Shown in pieces: positions 49,501-60,096 of a stretch of 64,000 nt of DNA. The stretch covers positions 20,384,021 to 20,448,020 of the forward strand of contig BROE01000003.1 of the NCBI GenBank assembly GCA_036571765.1, in the 5' to 3' direction. The notes beneath the pieces were generated by a model that had not been told where the DNA came from, made no database searches, and saw only the letters and a program-made list of their open reading frames with translations. The first letter of the stretch is position 1. Every line of letters starts with the position of its first letter. Made by a program: the position numbers and the translations under genes. The DNA comes from Plecoglossus altivelis (Eukaryota; Chordata; Actinopteri; Osmeriformes; Plecoglossidae).

Positions 49501-50403
49501 TGGGCAGGTCTGGCGTGCGGCTGGGCAGGTCTGGCGTGCAGCTAATCGGATGGGGAGACTCTTTTGGTGGACTGTGGGGGTCACAGCCCAAGAGTTGCTC
49601 TAAGATGTGAGAGACTGACATGTAAAGCATGTTTGAACTCTTGTTACTGTGTATGAGGGACTGTTACTATAGACCTGTTACTGTGGACATGTTATATTTA
49701 GGTAAGTGTATGGCATGCCTATGACACACAGAAACAGATGGCAGGGGTGGGGCGTGTGGCTGCCCTACATGAACATAGAGACACAATCATATTACACTTC
49801 AAGATGCAGACCAGGATTTAAGAATATGGGATCTGGACTCCTGCCACACTGATAGTTTAAATGCTTTAGGTGTGTGAATGGTTTTTCATGCATGAACTAC
49901 TAAGTTGGTGCTAGACGTGACATCCTAAATTAAGGCTAGACTGAGATCATGTCTATACTCTAGTGTTTAAAGTCTGAATTCAAAGATATAATGTCTGAAC
50001 TCAAGACTACCTCTAGACTGTCTCGGCATCAAAGATATGATTAGGATAAGTGTATCAACAAGAGGCATGTTTTATCACTTGACGGTGCGACTTCACCGCC
50101 GTCTCCAATTTAACGCCTCAGCATGACATAGTTAACTTTTTAGACAATACATCAATTTATTGATGAGAACAGTTTCGTATAAGGCATGGGCGCTATTAAG
50201 ACATTACAGTTACTGATATAACAGTGATTTCCCCGAGACACCAACACCGCGTTTTCTGTTTACAACGCAAGCATTTGTCTCAGTGGTGTTTATCTTCGCC
50301 AATAGCCTACATCATGTGACTCACCCCGGCTGTCGTCTACTACTCTCCGTCTTCTACTGTCTGTGTCTGTCGAACAATGTGTGTTCGAGGACGAGGTAGA
50401 CAT
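43531..50403 (-). CDS. cax1: CAX-family cation/H+ exchanger
   Basis: Multi-pass antiporter that moves Ca2+ or other cations into acidic compartments in exchange for protons; CAX genes exist in fish and amphibians but not placental mammals. Clear exons in transcript order: 50403-50325, 49599-49384, 49279-49173, 49054-48946, 48810-48694, 48537-48476, [disturbed 47850-46700], 46469-46328, 46220-46037, 45864-45765, 45602-45484, 45296-45259, 45172-45060, 44925-44777, 44654-44560, 44293-44215, 44018-43910 and 43604-43531. Phases agree on each side of the gap. Signatures: CYFLWPFGKFIQE; the first exchanger repeat with VGALVNATFGSITEMTFYI; the second with VPEIPEIVNGIQFSL. A Cys-rich loop (MCEGCTNTTGNFSGPFVCRNC) links membrane halves. 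The N-terminal 100 residues are soluble, Ser/Arg-rich, with a coding TPDLPSR repeat. The a/b or 1/2 number of the gene is not certain. Confidence 0.88.
43620..43832. repeat. 30-bp minisatellite in last intron of cax
   Basis: Seven almost perfect copies of a 30-bp unit containing ACACCCACAACCATCACCCC. It begins 16 bases upstream (transcript sense) of the last exon's acceptor and fills most of the last intron. Confidence 0.95.
46700..47850 (-). other. Disturbed exons 7-8 of cax with AT-rich block
   Basis: Two coding-like pieces are visible in transcript sense. At 47800-47650 a loop-type frame reads SSEYDANSDSSAFSPPEEK and then meets a stop before a good donor (GAG/GTAAGA near 47645). At 46915-46735 a membrane-type frame reads LACLLTVLVFTIPCAKLK and then meets a stop, while the rest of the exon is open in another frame. 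The exon expected between these and 46469 was not found. Between them lies a 500-base AT-rich block (46960-47480) with TATATA runs and a (GA)n tract. Confidence 0.55.
48285..48385. repeat. (GA)n-rich microsatellite in cax intron
   Basis: Interrupted GAGAGAGACAGTGAGAGAGA repeat about 90 bases downstream (transcript sense) of exon 6. It produces long Ser/Leu frames on one strand that are not genes. Confidence 0.9.
49464..49545 (-). repeat. 21-bp coding repeat in cax exon 2
   Basis: Three and a half copies of a 21-bp unit encode TPDLPSR repeats in the soluble N-terminal region of the exchanger. The frame is preserved. Confidence 0.9.
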
Positions 50404-51742
50404 TGCTGCATCCGCGTGTCATTTACAGTGAATTATGCCTATGCAATTAAATCCAGACGTCGAGTGCCATCACGCGCATTTTCGCTCATCCAATGATGCG
50501 TGTCCTATACAGCAACGCGAACCGTTAGCAGTCGCTTGTCTTCCCACAGTGCACCATGTTCAGGGGCGTTAGACAAATGGAAGCAGTTGTAGTTCTTTAA
50601 AGTCACTGTTGTAGTTCGTAACGTCATGGCAAGTGTGCAGACTTGGATTTACGTACTCAAGTTATTGCTATCAAATACAACTTTAACATGTCAAGCAAAA
50701 GTCCGATACACCGTCAAGATGTAGCATGGCGTAATCTACTACAGTACACAATAGTTCTGTTTCTTTGTTGTTGCTGTACTGTAATGCAGAGTAGAAGAAT
50801 AAATGTTACTGACAGTAGGCCTACGCGATCGGAAAGGTTAACCCAGTAGCCTACTGGCCAATACAACAACTTTAACGTGCTTGGAAAGTAGCTTAATCAG
50901 AGCCCGCCTATGTGGCTAAGGTTTCCCGAGAGTGGCACATCTCCCCTCATTTGATATTTTCTGGGCAATTTAAGACACGGACGTTCGTTCGTACCTAGCA
51001 TATCTAGCTAGTAGTCGGCCATTCGTACCAAAACGTAATGTGTAGGTAACTCACTATTTATAAAGTAAGCTAATGAGCATGAAAATGTTAGTATTGCTTG
51101 GCAACAGTTCAGTCATTATCCGGTTACGGTACTATTTGTAGTGGCGGAGACAAATAAAGTATTTAATAACAGTGATGTCGCTTATCACAGTCGTGTTGAT
51201 ATTTACTAAACTATAACTGCACTCCCTCTCGTCTTGTGATAATGCTTGCTCAGGACTTTTTGTGAATTCATATGACATTTTCACGAATAAGTGGATCGTT
51301 TTCGCCAACTTGTCCCCCGACATCCCCCAATGTCACGTTTAGCGCCACTCAGTGTGTGCGTGCACTACGTGCTGGAATAGGAAGCTCGTTATTCAATCAG
51401 TCATCGTCAAATCAGCGTCAATAAGGTATCCTAACGCTTCAAACTTGTTAGCTAGCTTTGTACTACTGCTAACTTGCGAGGTGTCATTATTTTAATGTAC
51501 CGCAAGCTTGCTACTTTAGCTTCTCGTCAAGTTTTCCTTAAAACATCGCGTTAGACAAGTTAAACTAGCTAACGTTACAGTAAATACTGTAGAAGTAGTA
51601 GCCACACAACATAGATGTACCGTTTTTAAGTTGGTCTACTGTACTCACATTCTAATAAAACGGAGATTGAGAATAGTAAAGTGACATGATAACTATGATT
51701 TAATTTAATATTTTTCAGTCAGGGACGATAATTGCTCCGAGA
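50404..51742. promoter_or_regulatory. Head-to-head upstream region, cax and tesmin
   Basis: The cax start (minus) and the tesmin start (plus) are 1.34 kb apart and divergent. The interval has several CpG-rich patches near both starts, the dispersed element copy at 50898-50975 and no coding exon. The short frame at 50643-50849 has no support. Confidence 0.5.
50898..50975. repeat. Dispersed element copy B (TTTCCCGAGAGTGG)
   Basis: Partner of 33865-33935, in the same orientation. It shares a 14-base identical core and partly similar flanks on both sides. Confidence 0.55.
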
Positions 51743-54700
51743 ATGAGTTGCTTTAAAGAGCAAAACCACTGTACGAGTCGGATGGAGAGCACAGGTGAAT
51801 CTTCGGACTACTACATCCGCCAACCAGGCCGGGTCAACGAACCCAACATCGACGGCCCGGGCGACCTTTCAGATTTACTCGATCCCGTTGTGCTGCCTCA
51901 TCTTGTCGGTGGGGGTGATGGAGGGTGGCCAGACCGAAGCAGGGTGGGGGAACACCCGTGTACCAACTACATATTCTACTGCTCTCTACCACCTCACCAT
52001 GACCCCGAGGGGTCTCTCCCACAGCGACTTAGCCACCCACCGTATCATTCAATGGGAACCCAGTCAGGACCACCATACCCTTTACTCAACCCCGTGCCTG
52101 GTCTGGCTTGCAGCGGTCAGCCTAGCTGCTCCCATCCGGGCTCTTGGGAAACGGAAGGAGCTGTGCTTTGCGATATGACCTCAGTAAGTGCATCTTAAAA
52201 GGACACATCAGTCGCAGAGATTGTTGCTTATTTCAGATTGCTGTGACACATTCAACATGGATAATACCAGTTTTTTTTTATAATACAGAACATCAGGTGT
52301 GTTTTCGTTCAAACGGAAAATAATAAACGTTTATCAAATTTCCTATTTGATTTAGAGGTGGATACCCTATGGGTTGGTTGTGTTCAAGAGTCATTAGACA
52401 TTGCTGTTGAAAAACGTTTGCTCATTTTCAGTCATAATTTATTACATTGGGCAAGGGCGAGTTGTGTGATGCCGTGGCCAGTATATGTGCTGACAGTTTG
52501 GATGACCATGGCCAAGACGCTGTTCGTCAACCAGACCAGATGGCTGACGTCATCTCTCACCACCATATGGACATCAGCCAGTCTGTGAGTCTTAAAATGA
52601 AGATTAATAAATAGTCATTGATGAAAGAAGGTCTAACCATGCAGTGTTGTCTAAATTACATGTATGACAGTTTATACACCATACTGTCATTTTCTGGATC
52701 TGGAGTCTCATCCATTTAGATGCTTCAGCCATTGTATTTATTGACACTCACTAATTACAATAAATACATGATGATACAATAGTTGCTTGGATACAGCTCT
52801 CTACTAAGTTACTAAAATGTTAAAATATCGGGTCTCAACCATGTGGTGTCTACAGTAGAGTATTACTATACTACAGTCATGTTACAATACAGTATTACTA
52901 TACTATAGTCATGTTACAGTACAGTACTACTATAACACAGTCATGTAACAATACAGTATTACTATACTATAGTCATGTTACAGTACAGTACAGTATTACT
53001 ATAACACAGTCATGTTACAGTACAGTATTACAATACTACAGTCATGTAACAATACAGTATTACTATACTATAGTCATGTTACAGTACAGTACAGTATTAC
53101 TATACCTCAGTCATGTCACAGTACAATGCACAGTCATGTCACAGTACAATACAATATTACTATACCACAGTCATGTCACAATACTGTACCACAGTCATGT
53201 CACAATACTACCCAACTGTGAGTTTGATGTTTTGAGATGGGTCCTTGGTCTCTGTCCAGGTGGTGTGTAGTATGAATGGAGGAGGACAGGTAGTTCTGCT
53301 GAACAGGTGTAACCCAGATCAGATGGTTCACTCCCTGACACAAACAGCAGGCCAGCAGCCCAACTCTGAGCCCCTGCATGACACCCCAACCTCCAGACGA
53401 CCCCCTGATCAGCACCTCTCTCTGGGGGAAGGTGAAAACTGCTCTGGAGATGATGCCAACAGAATATCTGATGAGATTATTGTTCTAAAGTCTATTGTTA
53501 TGTCCATGGAGCAAATATTTCTTTAAAGTGCAATATTATATGTTGATACATAATTAAATAGACATACATTGATTCCTTTCAATCGATCAGGAATTAATAT
53601 GGTTGGCATACACATGCAGACATGCACATATTTTCACTTTGGATGAGCGTCTGCTAAATAAAATGTCAAATGCAAGTTTGAAGTGAAACACCTAGATGGT
53701 TTTGTGAGGCGTGTAGTGAATCCCCCCTGGCTTTGATTTCTCTGTGTTCCTCAGACATGAGAGCTCCAGTGAGCTCCTGTGTGCTGGAGGCTGCTGTGGT
53801 TGGGCAAGCCTCCACCCCAGGCACGTCTTCCTACCTGGGTCTCCAGCCCTCCTCTGCGGCCACACACACACTCCTGCCCCACAGGCAGATCAGCCCGGCC
53901 TACAGCTATGGCCACATACCTGGTCACAATTACTCACAGGTCAGCCAACATCCTCCCAGTCAGAGTACACTGTCACTGAGGTGCTGTGGCCTACTCTCAG
54001 CTTATGGATACTGTCCTAACAAGTTATTTGTTAAGTTATTTAGCTAATCTAAGACTTCTCCTGTCTGTTATCTTCCTCTTGCAGTATCACCAGGCCCTGT
54101 GCCCTCTGTACTCAGACATCCAGTCCCTGGCCCCGGACTCTCAGCATGTGGCTCCGGACCTGCCGTAGGACACACATATCTGGAGCTCTTCTCACAATTA
54201 GACACTTACACATGCCACTAGAAACAGCTGATTTGGCTGATGGAACAATATTCTTTTTTATTGAAGATGTGTTGATAGTCATCTGAAGTTATCTTTCTGA
54301 TCCGTCTCTAGAAGTGCTGAAGCGTGGGATTCCAAATCAAAGAAGCCTTGTAACTGTACCAAGTCTCAGTGCCTGAAACTGTGAGTCCTGGAGAATACAG
54401 GACCTAATATTTATCTGTCCTTTATTCTTACATTTCGTATCGGTTATGTTCAGCAACTGACCATTAACTGTACGTGGCCTGTGTACAGCATGGCTAAGCA
54501 TCTGTCTTGGAAGGCAGGTCACACTGTCAGGGATCTTCATTTAGACACATCTCCACCTATTAGTTCTAAACACTCCATATGAGCTTGGAATATGTCTATT
54601 CCAGATACTGTGACTGCTTTGCCAATGGTGATGTGTGCAGCAACTGCAACTGTATCAACTGTTTCAACAATGAAGATCACGAGTCTGAGAGATACAAGGC

Positions 54701-56621
54701 CATCAAGGTAGGCACCTGCCCCATCAAAGTAGGCACCTGTCTCATCAAAGTAGGCACCTGTCTCATCAANNNNNNNNNNNNNNNNNNNNNNNNNNNNNNN
54801 NNNNNNNNNNNNNNNNNNNNNNNNNNNNNNGTAGACACCTGCCCCCATCAAGGTAGACACCTGCCCCCATCAAGGTAGGCACCTGCCCCCATCAAGGTAG
54901 GCACCTGCTCCATCAAGGTAGGCACTTCAAATAAAGGGTAAGCAAAAGTTATCAAGTTAGTTTTAGTTAGTTTTTAGTTTTTTCCAGATATACTGTACAT
55001 CAGTATGGATTCAAATGTCCCATTGATAAACATGAGATATTTAAAAATATACTGCAAAACTTGTCAAACTAGAGACAGCTAACATAGTCTCATCAAGGTT
55101 AGTAAAACGTTTGTCCATTAAAAGACCAGGCAGGTTTCAGGTGTCTTGAGAATTGTGAAGGTAAATAACCCTGCCAGTAGCTTGACGCAGACAATGAAGC
55201 AGGAAGCAGGAGTCCTGGGGGCCTCTGTGTACATCCCTGCTGTCCTGCCTGACTGACTCCCTGCCACTTCAATTAGACAGGCAAACCTGTTATTGAGCTC
55301 ATAGAGTGGTGTTCCACTGAGGTGAGCAGGTCACACAGTTACTGTCTCCATAGCTCAGTGTATAAGCCAGCAGCTTCATTCCCTGCTAGGGTATTTGCAC
55401 ACACACCGCTCCTTTTGTATCAAGTGGAACTGAAACAATAGGATCCTTCTTTTATTTATATTTTTCCTTATTCAAAGGTGGGTGAAAGATGATAGATTTA
55501 TTTTGTGAGGAATCCACACCTAAGAACATCAAAACAAAGAGCATTTATCTGGAGTTCAGATGCAGTGAAGCTGCAGAGGCAAACGTCAGCTCTGAGCTGT
55601 GTTTGTAATGTCCCAGAAGGAGAGAGGTGTGACATGTTCAAATGTGTGTGTTTGAAGATCTGCCTGGACAGGAACCCAGAGGCGTTCAGGCCAAAGATTG
55701 TCCAGGGTAAATCAGGAGAGGTTAAAGGTCGTCATAACAAAGGCTGCAACTGTAAACGATCAGGCTGTTTGAAGAACTACTGCGAGTGCTATGAGGTACT
55801 GCCCTCATCAACATGCCCTTCCTGGACACTTGACTATAGGAGTGTACTGTAGATCTGGCACATATAGATGTGACACAACGATATCACAGGGAACTCTAAA
55901 ACATCCACTTTGTAAGTGATCTATTGCTGGTTAACTATTCTCGTAACAGTGGGAGAAACAGATCAGAAAATACAAGACAGGCATTTGAAATGTGAAGCTA
56001 TTACAAGCCAAGGTCTTTGATGAGCTGTTCAACACTACGTTCCCTCATATTGAACCAGCGAGAGGTACCAGAACATGTCCTGACCCCTTGTTGACACTTG
56101 ACCCTTCACACAGGCCAAGATAATGTGCTCTTCAACCTGTAAGTGCGTGGGCTGTAGGAACTACGAGGAAAGCCCAGCGAGACAGACTATCATGTGGGAT
56201 AGTCCTGACACTACCTTCTACAAGAAGGCTAACTGTCAGAAAAACAAGTGAGCTACTGCACTGGTAGTTAAAGCAGGTTGGATGTATGGAAGACTGTTGC
56301 ATGAAAGATAGTGTGTCGTTACCACTTCAGATCCAGAACTCCAGAAAAACAACAATCGCTAATAGATGCATTGTTTTCTTGGCTGTGTGTACTTGTGTGT
56401 GTTCGTCTATGTGTGTTTTATGTGTTTGTGTTGATAGGTGTCCTCTGTCATGTATCACGCTCGATGTTGTGGAAGCCACATGCGGCTGTTTGCTAGCCCA
56501 GGCTGAGGAAGCAGAGAGGGAGTTGTACTCTCTGACTCAAGCTGAGAGAATCATCCTGGAAGAGTTCGGCCAGTGTTTGACGCAAATAGTCCGCTCAATA
56601 TTTAAATCCTCCATCTTGTAG
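51743..56621 (+). CDS. tesmin: Tesmin (CXC-domain transcription factor)
   Basis: LIN54/tesmin-family protein; tesmin is germ-cell enriched in vertebrates and is expected to bind DNA in the nucleus through two cysteine-rich CXC motifs. Exons: 51743-52183, 52456-52584, 53260-53431, 53755-53939, 54085-54164, 54312-54380, 54605-54707, 55658-55795, 56114-56247 and 56438-56621. All phases agree, giving 544 residues (human about 508). The exon 2 and exon 8 acceptors are weak in pyrimidines, so those two borders are less certain. CXC1 starts KKPCNCTKSQCLKLYCDCF; the linker has DRNPEAFRPK; CXC2 is GCNCKRSGCLKNYCECYE followed by CSSTCKCVGC. The C-terminus SCITLDVVEATCGCLLAQ is tesmin-like rather than LIN54-like. 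The N-terminal half is low-complexity. A poly(A) signal AATAAA is at 56982. The donor of exon 7 has been amplified into a minisatellite that spans the assembly gap. Confidence 0.93.
52855..53215. repeat. About 30-bp minisatellite in tesmin intron 2
   Basis: Twelve or so copies of TATTACTATACTACAGTCAT followed by GTTACARTACAG, ending about 45 bases before exon 3. Many units contain CTACAG or CCACAG, again acceptor-like. Confidence 0.9.
54698..54930 (+). repeat. 21-22-bp minisatellite grown from tesmin exon 7 donor
   Basis: Exon 7 ends CCATCAAG and the intron begins GTAGGCACCTG. The same CATCAAG/GTAGGCACCTG is then repeated at least eight times on the two sides of the N gap, with CATCAAAG and GTAGAC variants. 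Each copy carries a donor-like site. Confidence 0.92.
54770..54830. other. Assembly gap (61 N)
   Basis: Run of N inside the tesmin exon 7 donor minisatellite; the true array length is unknown. Confidence 0.99.
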
Positions 56622-57557
56622 GAGAGAACTGGAGTGAAGACCACATATGTGGTTGTCAACCAACTGGTAAATGTTGCTTTTGCTTTAGATGTCCACTGTT
56701 TTGAATGCATGTCCTTTTTGTTTGTTTTTAAAGCAAAAATATTTATCTGAGAGTTTATTTTCTTTTATGCTCAAGTTTTTCTTATTTATTTATAAAGTAT
56801 CTATTTATACATTTTAATGTATTCATTTACTCACTGAATGACCTAGAAAAAAGGGTGGATTCATGGCTATTTTAGATGTTCAGTTGAAGTTGTTCTTTGG
56901 TGTTGTCCACTCCAGATGACAATATCATTAGTCATTCTACCATTTACTTGTTCAAGTTCCTGTCCTGTTATAAAAAGCTACAATAAAACTTTAAAACATG
57001 TTTAACTTATCACTACTGAAGTCTTCAGTTTATGTAACACAGTGTTAATCAATTTTAATACAATATGTATACTCTTATTTAAAATACCATAATTTGACCA
57101 AGTCACATTAAGTTAGACACTGGTATAAAGTTATTTGTAAAACCTATAACCAAAATACTACTAGATAGCTGGGTTACATGCTGATATTAGATAGCTGGGT
57201 TACATGCTGATATTAGATAGCTGGGTTACATGCTGATATTAGATAGTTGGAAAATATACATATTTCTATTAGATAGGTGGTTTAAACTAAATAGCAGCAG
57301 AGAGATGGTATAGTCCAATGCCCACCTGACTGTTGTGGTATTGACTTCCATTAGGACTGTCCTGTTTGTGACGTGTGCCTGTATTTGCAGCTTGTGACGG
57401 TGCATGTTGAGCTGGGAGCACATGGGGCAGGGATCAACGCAGGGGGCATATCGAACTGAAGCTTGCTTGTTGTTTTTACCATCAGGGATAAAAGGAGACA
57501 AGAACATTTGTTTAATCACTGATGGTGTGGCTTGGCTGAAGACTACCAGCTCTTTCG
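56622..57557. other. tesmin 3' region and spexin-2 upstream region
   Basis: The tesmin 3' untranslated region ends near the AATAAA at 56982. A 26-bp repeat (three copies, GCTGGGTTACATGCTGATAT) is at 57165-57240. The rest holds no coding exon up to the TATA-like box of the next gene. Confidence 0.6.
57488..57495 (+). promoter_or_regulatory. Probable TATA box of spexin-2 gene
   Basis: ATAAAAGG lies 70 bases upstream of the start codon in GGGATAAAAGGAGAC. Position and sequence fit a TATA-driven peptide hormone promoter with a leader of about 35-45 bases. Confidence 0.55.
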
Positions 57558-58358
57558 ATGGCTGCTATTGTAAGTAACTTATAGATATATATATATATAT
57601 ATACACATACTTGTTTATATTTATTCCTGTCAGAAAATGTATCCCTGGCTTTACAGAGAGCAAGAGTGTCGGTCCAGTGGACGTGTACTTTACTAGTGAT
57701 CTCTCTGATTGTGGAGTCACATAACACCCAACAGGTGAGGTGCTGCGTTTTCCTTCTCATTGTCATGAAGGCTTTACCCAAGATGTAAGCTAGCAGGATA
57801 ACTTGCTTCACTGCAGTTATTGCTTGTGTCTCCCAAACAGGTTAAACTAAATCCACACCACTGGGGGCCCCAGTCTATGATGTACCTAAAGGGAAAATGT
57901 ATGCCTTAGATCCATCAATCCATTTATCTGTCTGTTTCTTTTTCCATCTAGATTTCTGTAAAATCATATTTCTTAAATTCTCAATAACAAGTCCAGCAAT
58001 AACCTAACAAGTATCGAATTTCATTTATTTCAGATGGCAGAAGATATGTACCTGACGTTCAAGGCACCGTCAAATTAGGATTAAATGGCTGGTTTACAGC
58101 AATCAAAGGTGTGTCTTCATAGTCTGACTTGTACTAATAGAGTCTTGCCATGCTAAACCATATCGTACAACTATCAGTAAGCATAATTGACAGGTTTTAC
58201 CGTTCATATGTGAAATGGCATTGAAACTGAGGGAGCCTGTTTTTGTTCATGGGTCGTATTTGCATTTTGTTCCAGGTTTCCAGAGGCTGAGATCAGTAGA
58301 GTTGAGAAAACCCCGGATGTTTCTGACAGGACCAGAAGCTGCACCTCTTGGTGAATAG
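57558..58358 (+). CDS. spx2: Spexin-2 neuropeptide precursor
   Basis: Secreted precursor of a galanin/kisspeptin-related neuropeptide; spexins act on galanin receptors 2/3 and influence feeding and reproduction in fish. Exons: 57558-57569, 57657-57734, 57841-57898, 58034-58108 and 58276-58358. All are GT-AG and in phase, giving 101 residues. Exons 1-2 encode a basic start and hydrophobic core (WTCTLLVISLIVE), a signal peptide. Exon 3 carries HWGPQSMMYLKGK, and the intron splits the next Tyr codon. Exon 4 begins with Gly-Arg-Arg, the amidation and cleavage signal, giving a peptide ending KGKY-amide. Human spexin is NWTPQAMLYLKGAQ before GRR, so W, PQ, M, YLKG and GRR are conserved. GPQS and the KY end fit spexin-2. 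The usual first Asn is His here, and no dibasic site precedes it. A poly(A) signal is at 58607. Exon 1 is only 12 coding bases, so its assignment is the least certain part. Confidence 0.88.
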
Positions 58359-59281
58359 ATGATTCAAATGGAGTTCATCTGAAACAGTTATTGTTAGAGA
58401 GAAACCAAGAGAGGGTGTTTATAGTTATTCCATATTTTTTCAGTTGACCTAAATCTATTTTTTGAACTGTAGTTCTTCCATTTCTCATCAGTTTTAAGTA
58501 TTATTAAGCTTATATATATATATCATAGGCTGTTTTGTTTAATCTTTGTTGTGTATAAAGACCGATCTTGCAATGTGTTGCAGCCTACATTCAGTGCTGA
58601 ACAATGAATAAACTATTGATTAAAACATTGCTACTGACTGCCTATAAGTGCGTGTTTACCATCTGGACAGATCAGTAGGCTAAACCTTATTTCAGTGTCA
58701 GTGTGCAAGATAACCTGAAACTTAGCACAATATCCATATGCTGGAGATAGTTAGCCTGTCTTCAGTGAACATATTATGATTCAGCAACAGAAGATCATAT
58801 CGAGAGCAACCCTGACAAATATGCGAACAATGACAAATATATCTAGTCACTGTTCAGGTTCGGTTCGGCACTTTACTCACATGCCGTACTTAGTTTCATT
58901 TTCTATTATGTAATAGGCTATAAACGATTTCGAGCGATTAGCTCAAATTTGGAGGCAGGTATCCTAAAATAACTACACTTTGAACTCTCTCTCACACCGT
59001 TTCCCAAAGTAGCTGACACATCCACCCAGATATGGCAGGCGGGGTGAGTTGAGGACACTGTGTCGTGGTGCAATGTTGACAAGCTGGCCAATTACAGTTC
59101 GCAAGGCGGGGCGCCACTCCACTATGATAGCTCACTTTTTTTATTTGCTTGACCTCATATTACATTTGGCAGGTAGACTGAAACCAACGGATACCCTTGA
59201 AGGACACACAACCAGTGCTCAACCGGACGGAACACAGCAGATATATCACCTTGACCACTTTGGATTGAATTCTTAAGCATA
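58359..59281. other. spexin-2 3' region and cox8 promoter region
   Basis: The spexin-2 3' untranslated region ends near the AATAAA at 58607. A CCAAT box (GGCCAATTA, 59087-59095) and a GC box (AGGCGGGGCGCC, 59104-59114) stand about 170-190 bases before the cox8 start, a usual arrangement for a TATA-less housekeeping promoter. No other gene is seen. Confidence 0.6.
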
Positions 59282-60096
59282 ATGTCTGCGTTTAACGGCT
59301 CAATGAATTTGCTGCGTGGCGCAGTAAGGACTCAGATCATCCCCAGAAGCAGTATTTCTACAAAGCCAGCAAAGCATCACATATCAGCCGGAGTAAGTCA
59401 TTCGGCAGGTTGTGGCGCACTTTCCTAGAGTGCGGCGCGCGCGTAAAAGTTAGCGTTTTTTAAACTAATAGTCTTTGCTTTTATTCTTCCAATGTGCATT
59501 CTGATGATAATAATTATAAGTAGGTATCCCTCATTGATTAACGTTTGAGCAATGCCATCTAAAGCACACGCTGGATAGCCGTTATTCCGCCCAATTCCTT
59601 CATCAAGTGTTTAAAATTCCCTAAGATTCTTGCTTTTTTACGATTAGATTTACTTTAGCAATAGTGTAATCTTGAAATGAATGGATTTCCAGTCACTGAT
59701 AACTATTAGTTATGCTTTCAGTCTCGTGAATATGCCCTTGTGACTTGGCTTGACAATTTGCCAAACATTCGACCTTGTTATGGTGGTACGAGCAACAACC
59801 AAATATAGTCAGGTTGTGCTCAATGCTCTTTTTTAGCGAGCATTCTTTAAATTTGGCGAGGTTACTTGATTATCAATATGGACTATTGAAATGGCAACTC
59901 TCGACACTGTCTGAAATGGGAGAGATTTACAGTAGATGTAGAAATGCCTCAGTTTTGTCACTGATGTTCAATGTGCCATGTTATTCTGTTGTGGTTTCAA
60001 CAGGAGCAAGGCTTTGCCCTGACCACCATGTTCATAGCCATCCTGGGTCCATCCGGTTGGATTTTATCACACCTTGAAGAGTACAAGAAGCGTTAA
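59282..60096 (+). CDS. cox8a: Cytochrome c oxidase subunit 8
   Basis: Small nuclear-encoded subunit of respiratory complex IV in the mitochondrial inner membrane. Exons are 59282-59392 and 60004-60096, giving 67 residues, the family's usual size. The first exon encodes an Arg-rich, acid-poor presequence (MSAFNGSMNLLRGAVRTQI) and the second the mature part with one membrane helix, FALTTMFIAILGPSGWILSHL, then EEYKKR. GPSGWILSHLEEYK is the typical COX8 end. The two-exon structure also matches mammalian COX8 genes. Fish have two COX8 copies and I cannot tell which this is. A poly(A) signal AATAAA is at 60209. Confidence 0.93.

Noticed and set aside
51743..56621. LIN54 rather than tesmin
   Set aside because: The CXC motifs fit both, but the C-terminal SCITLDVVEATCGCLLAQ and the tail without the LIN54 end fit tesmin.
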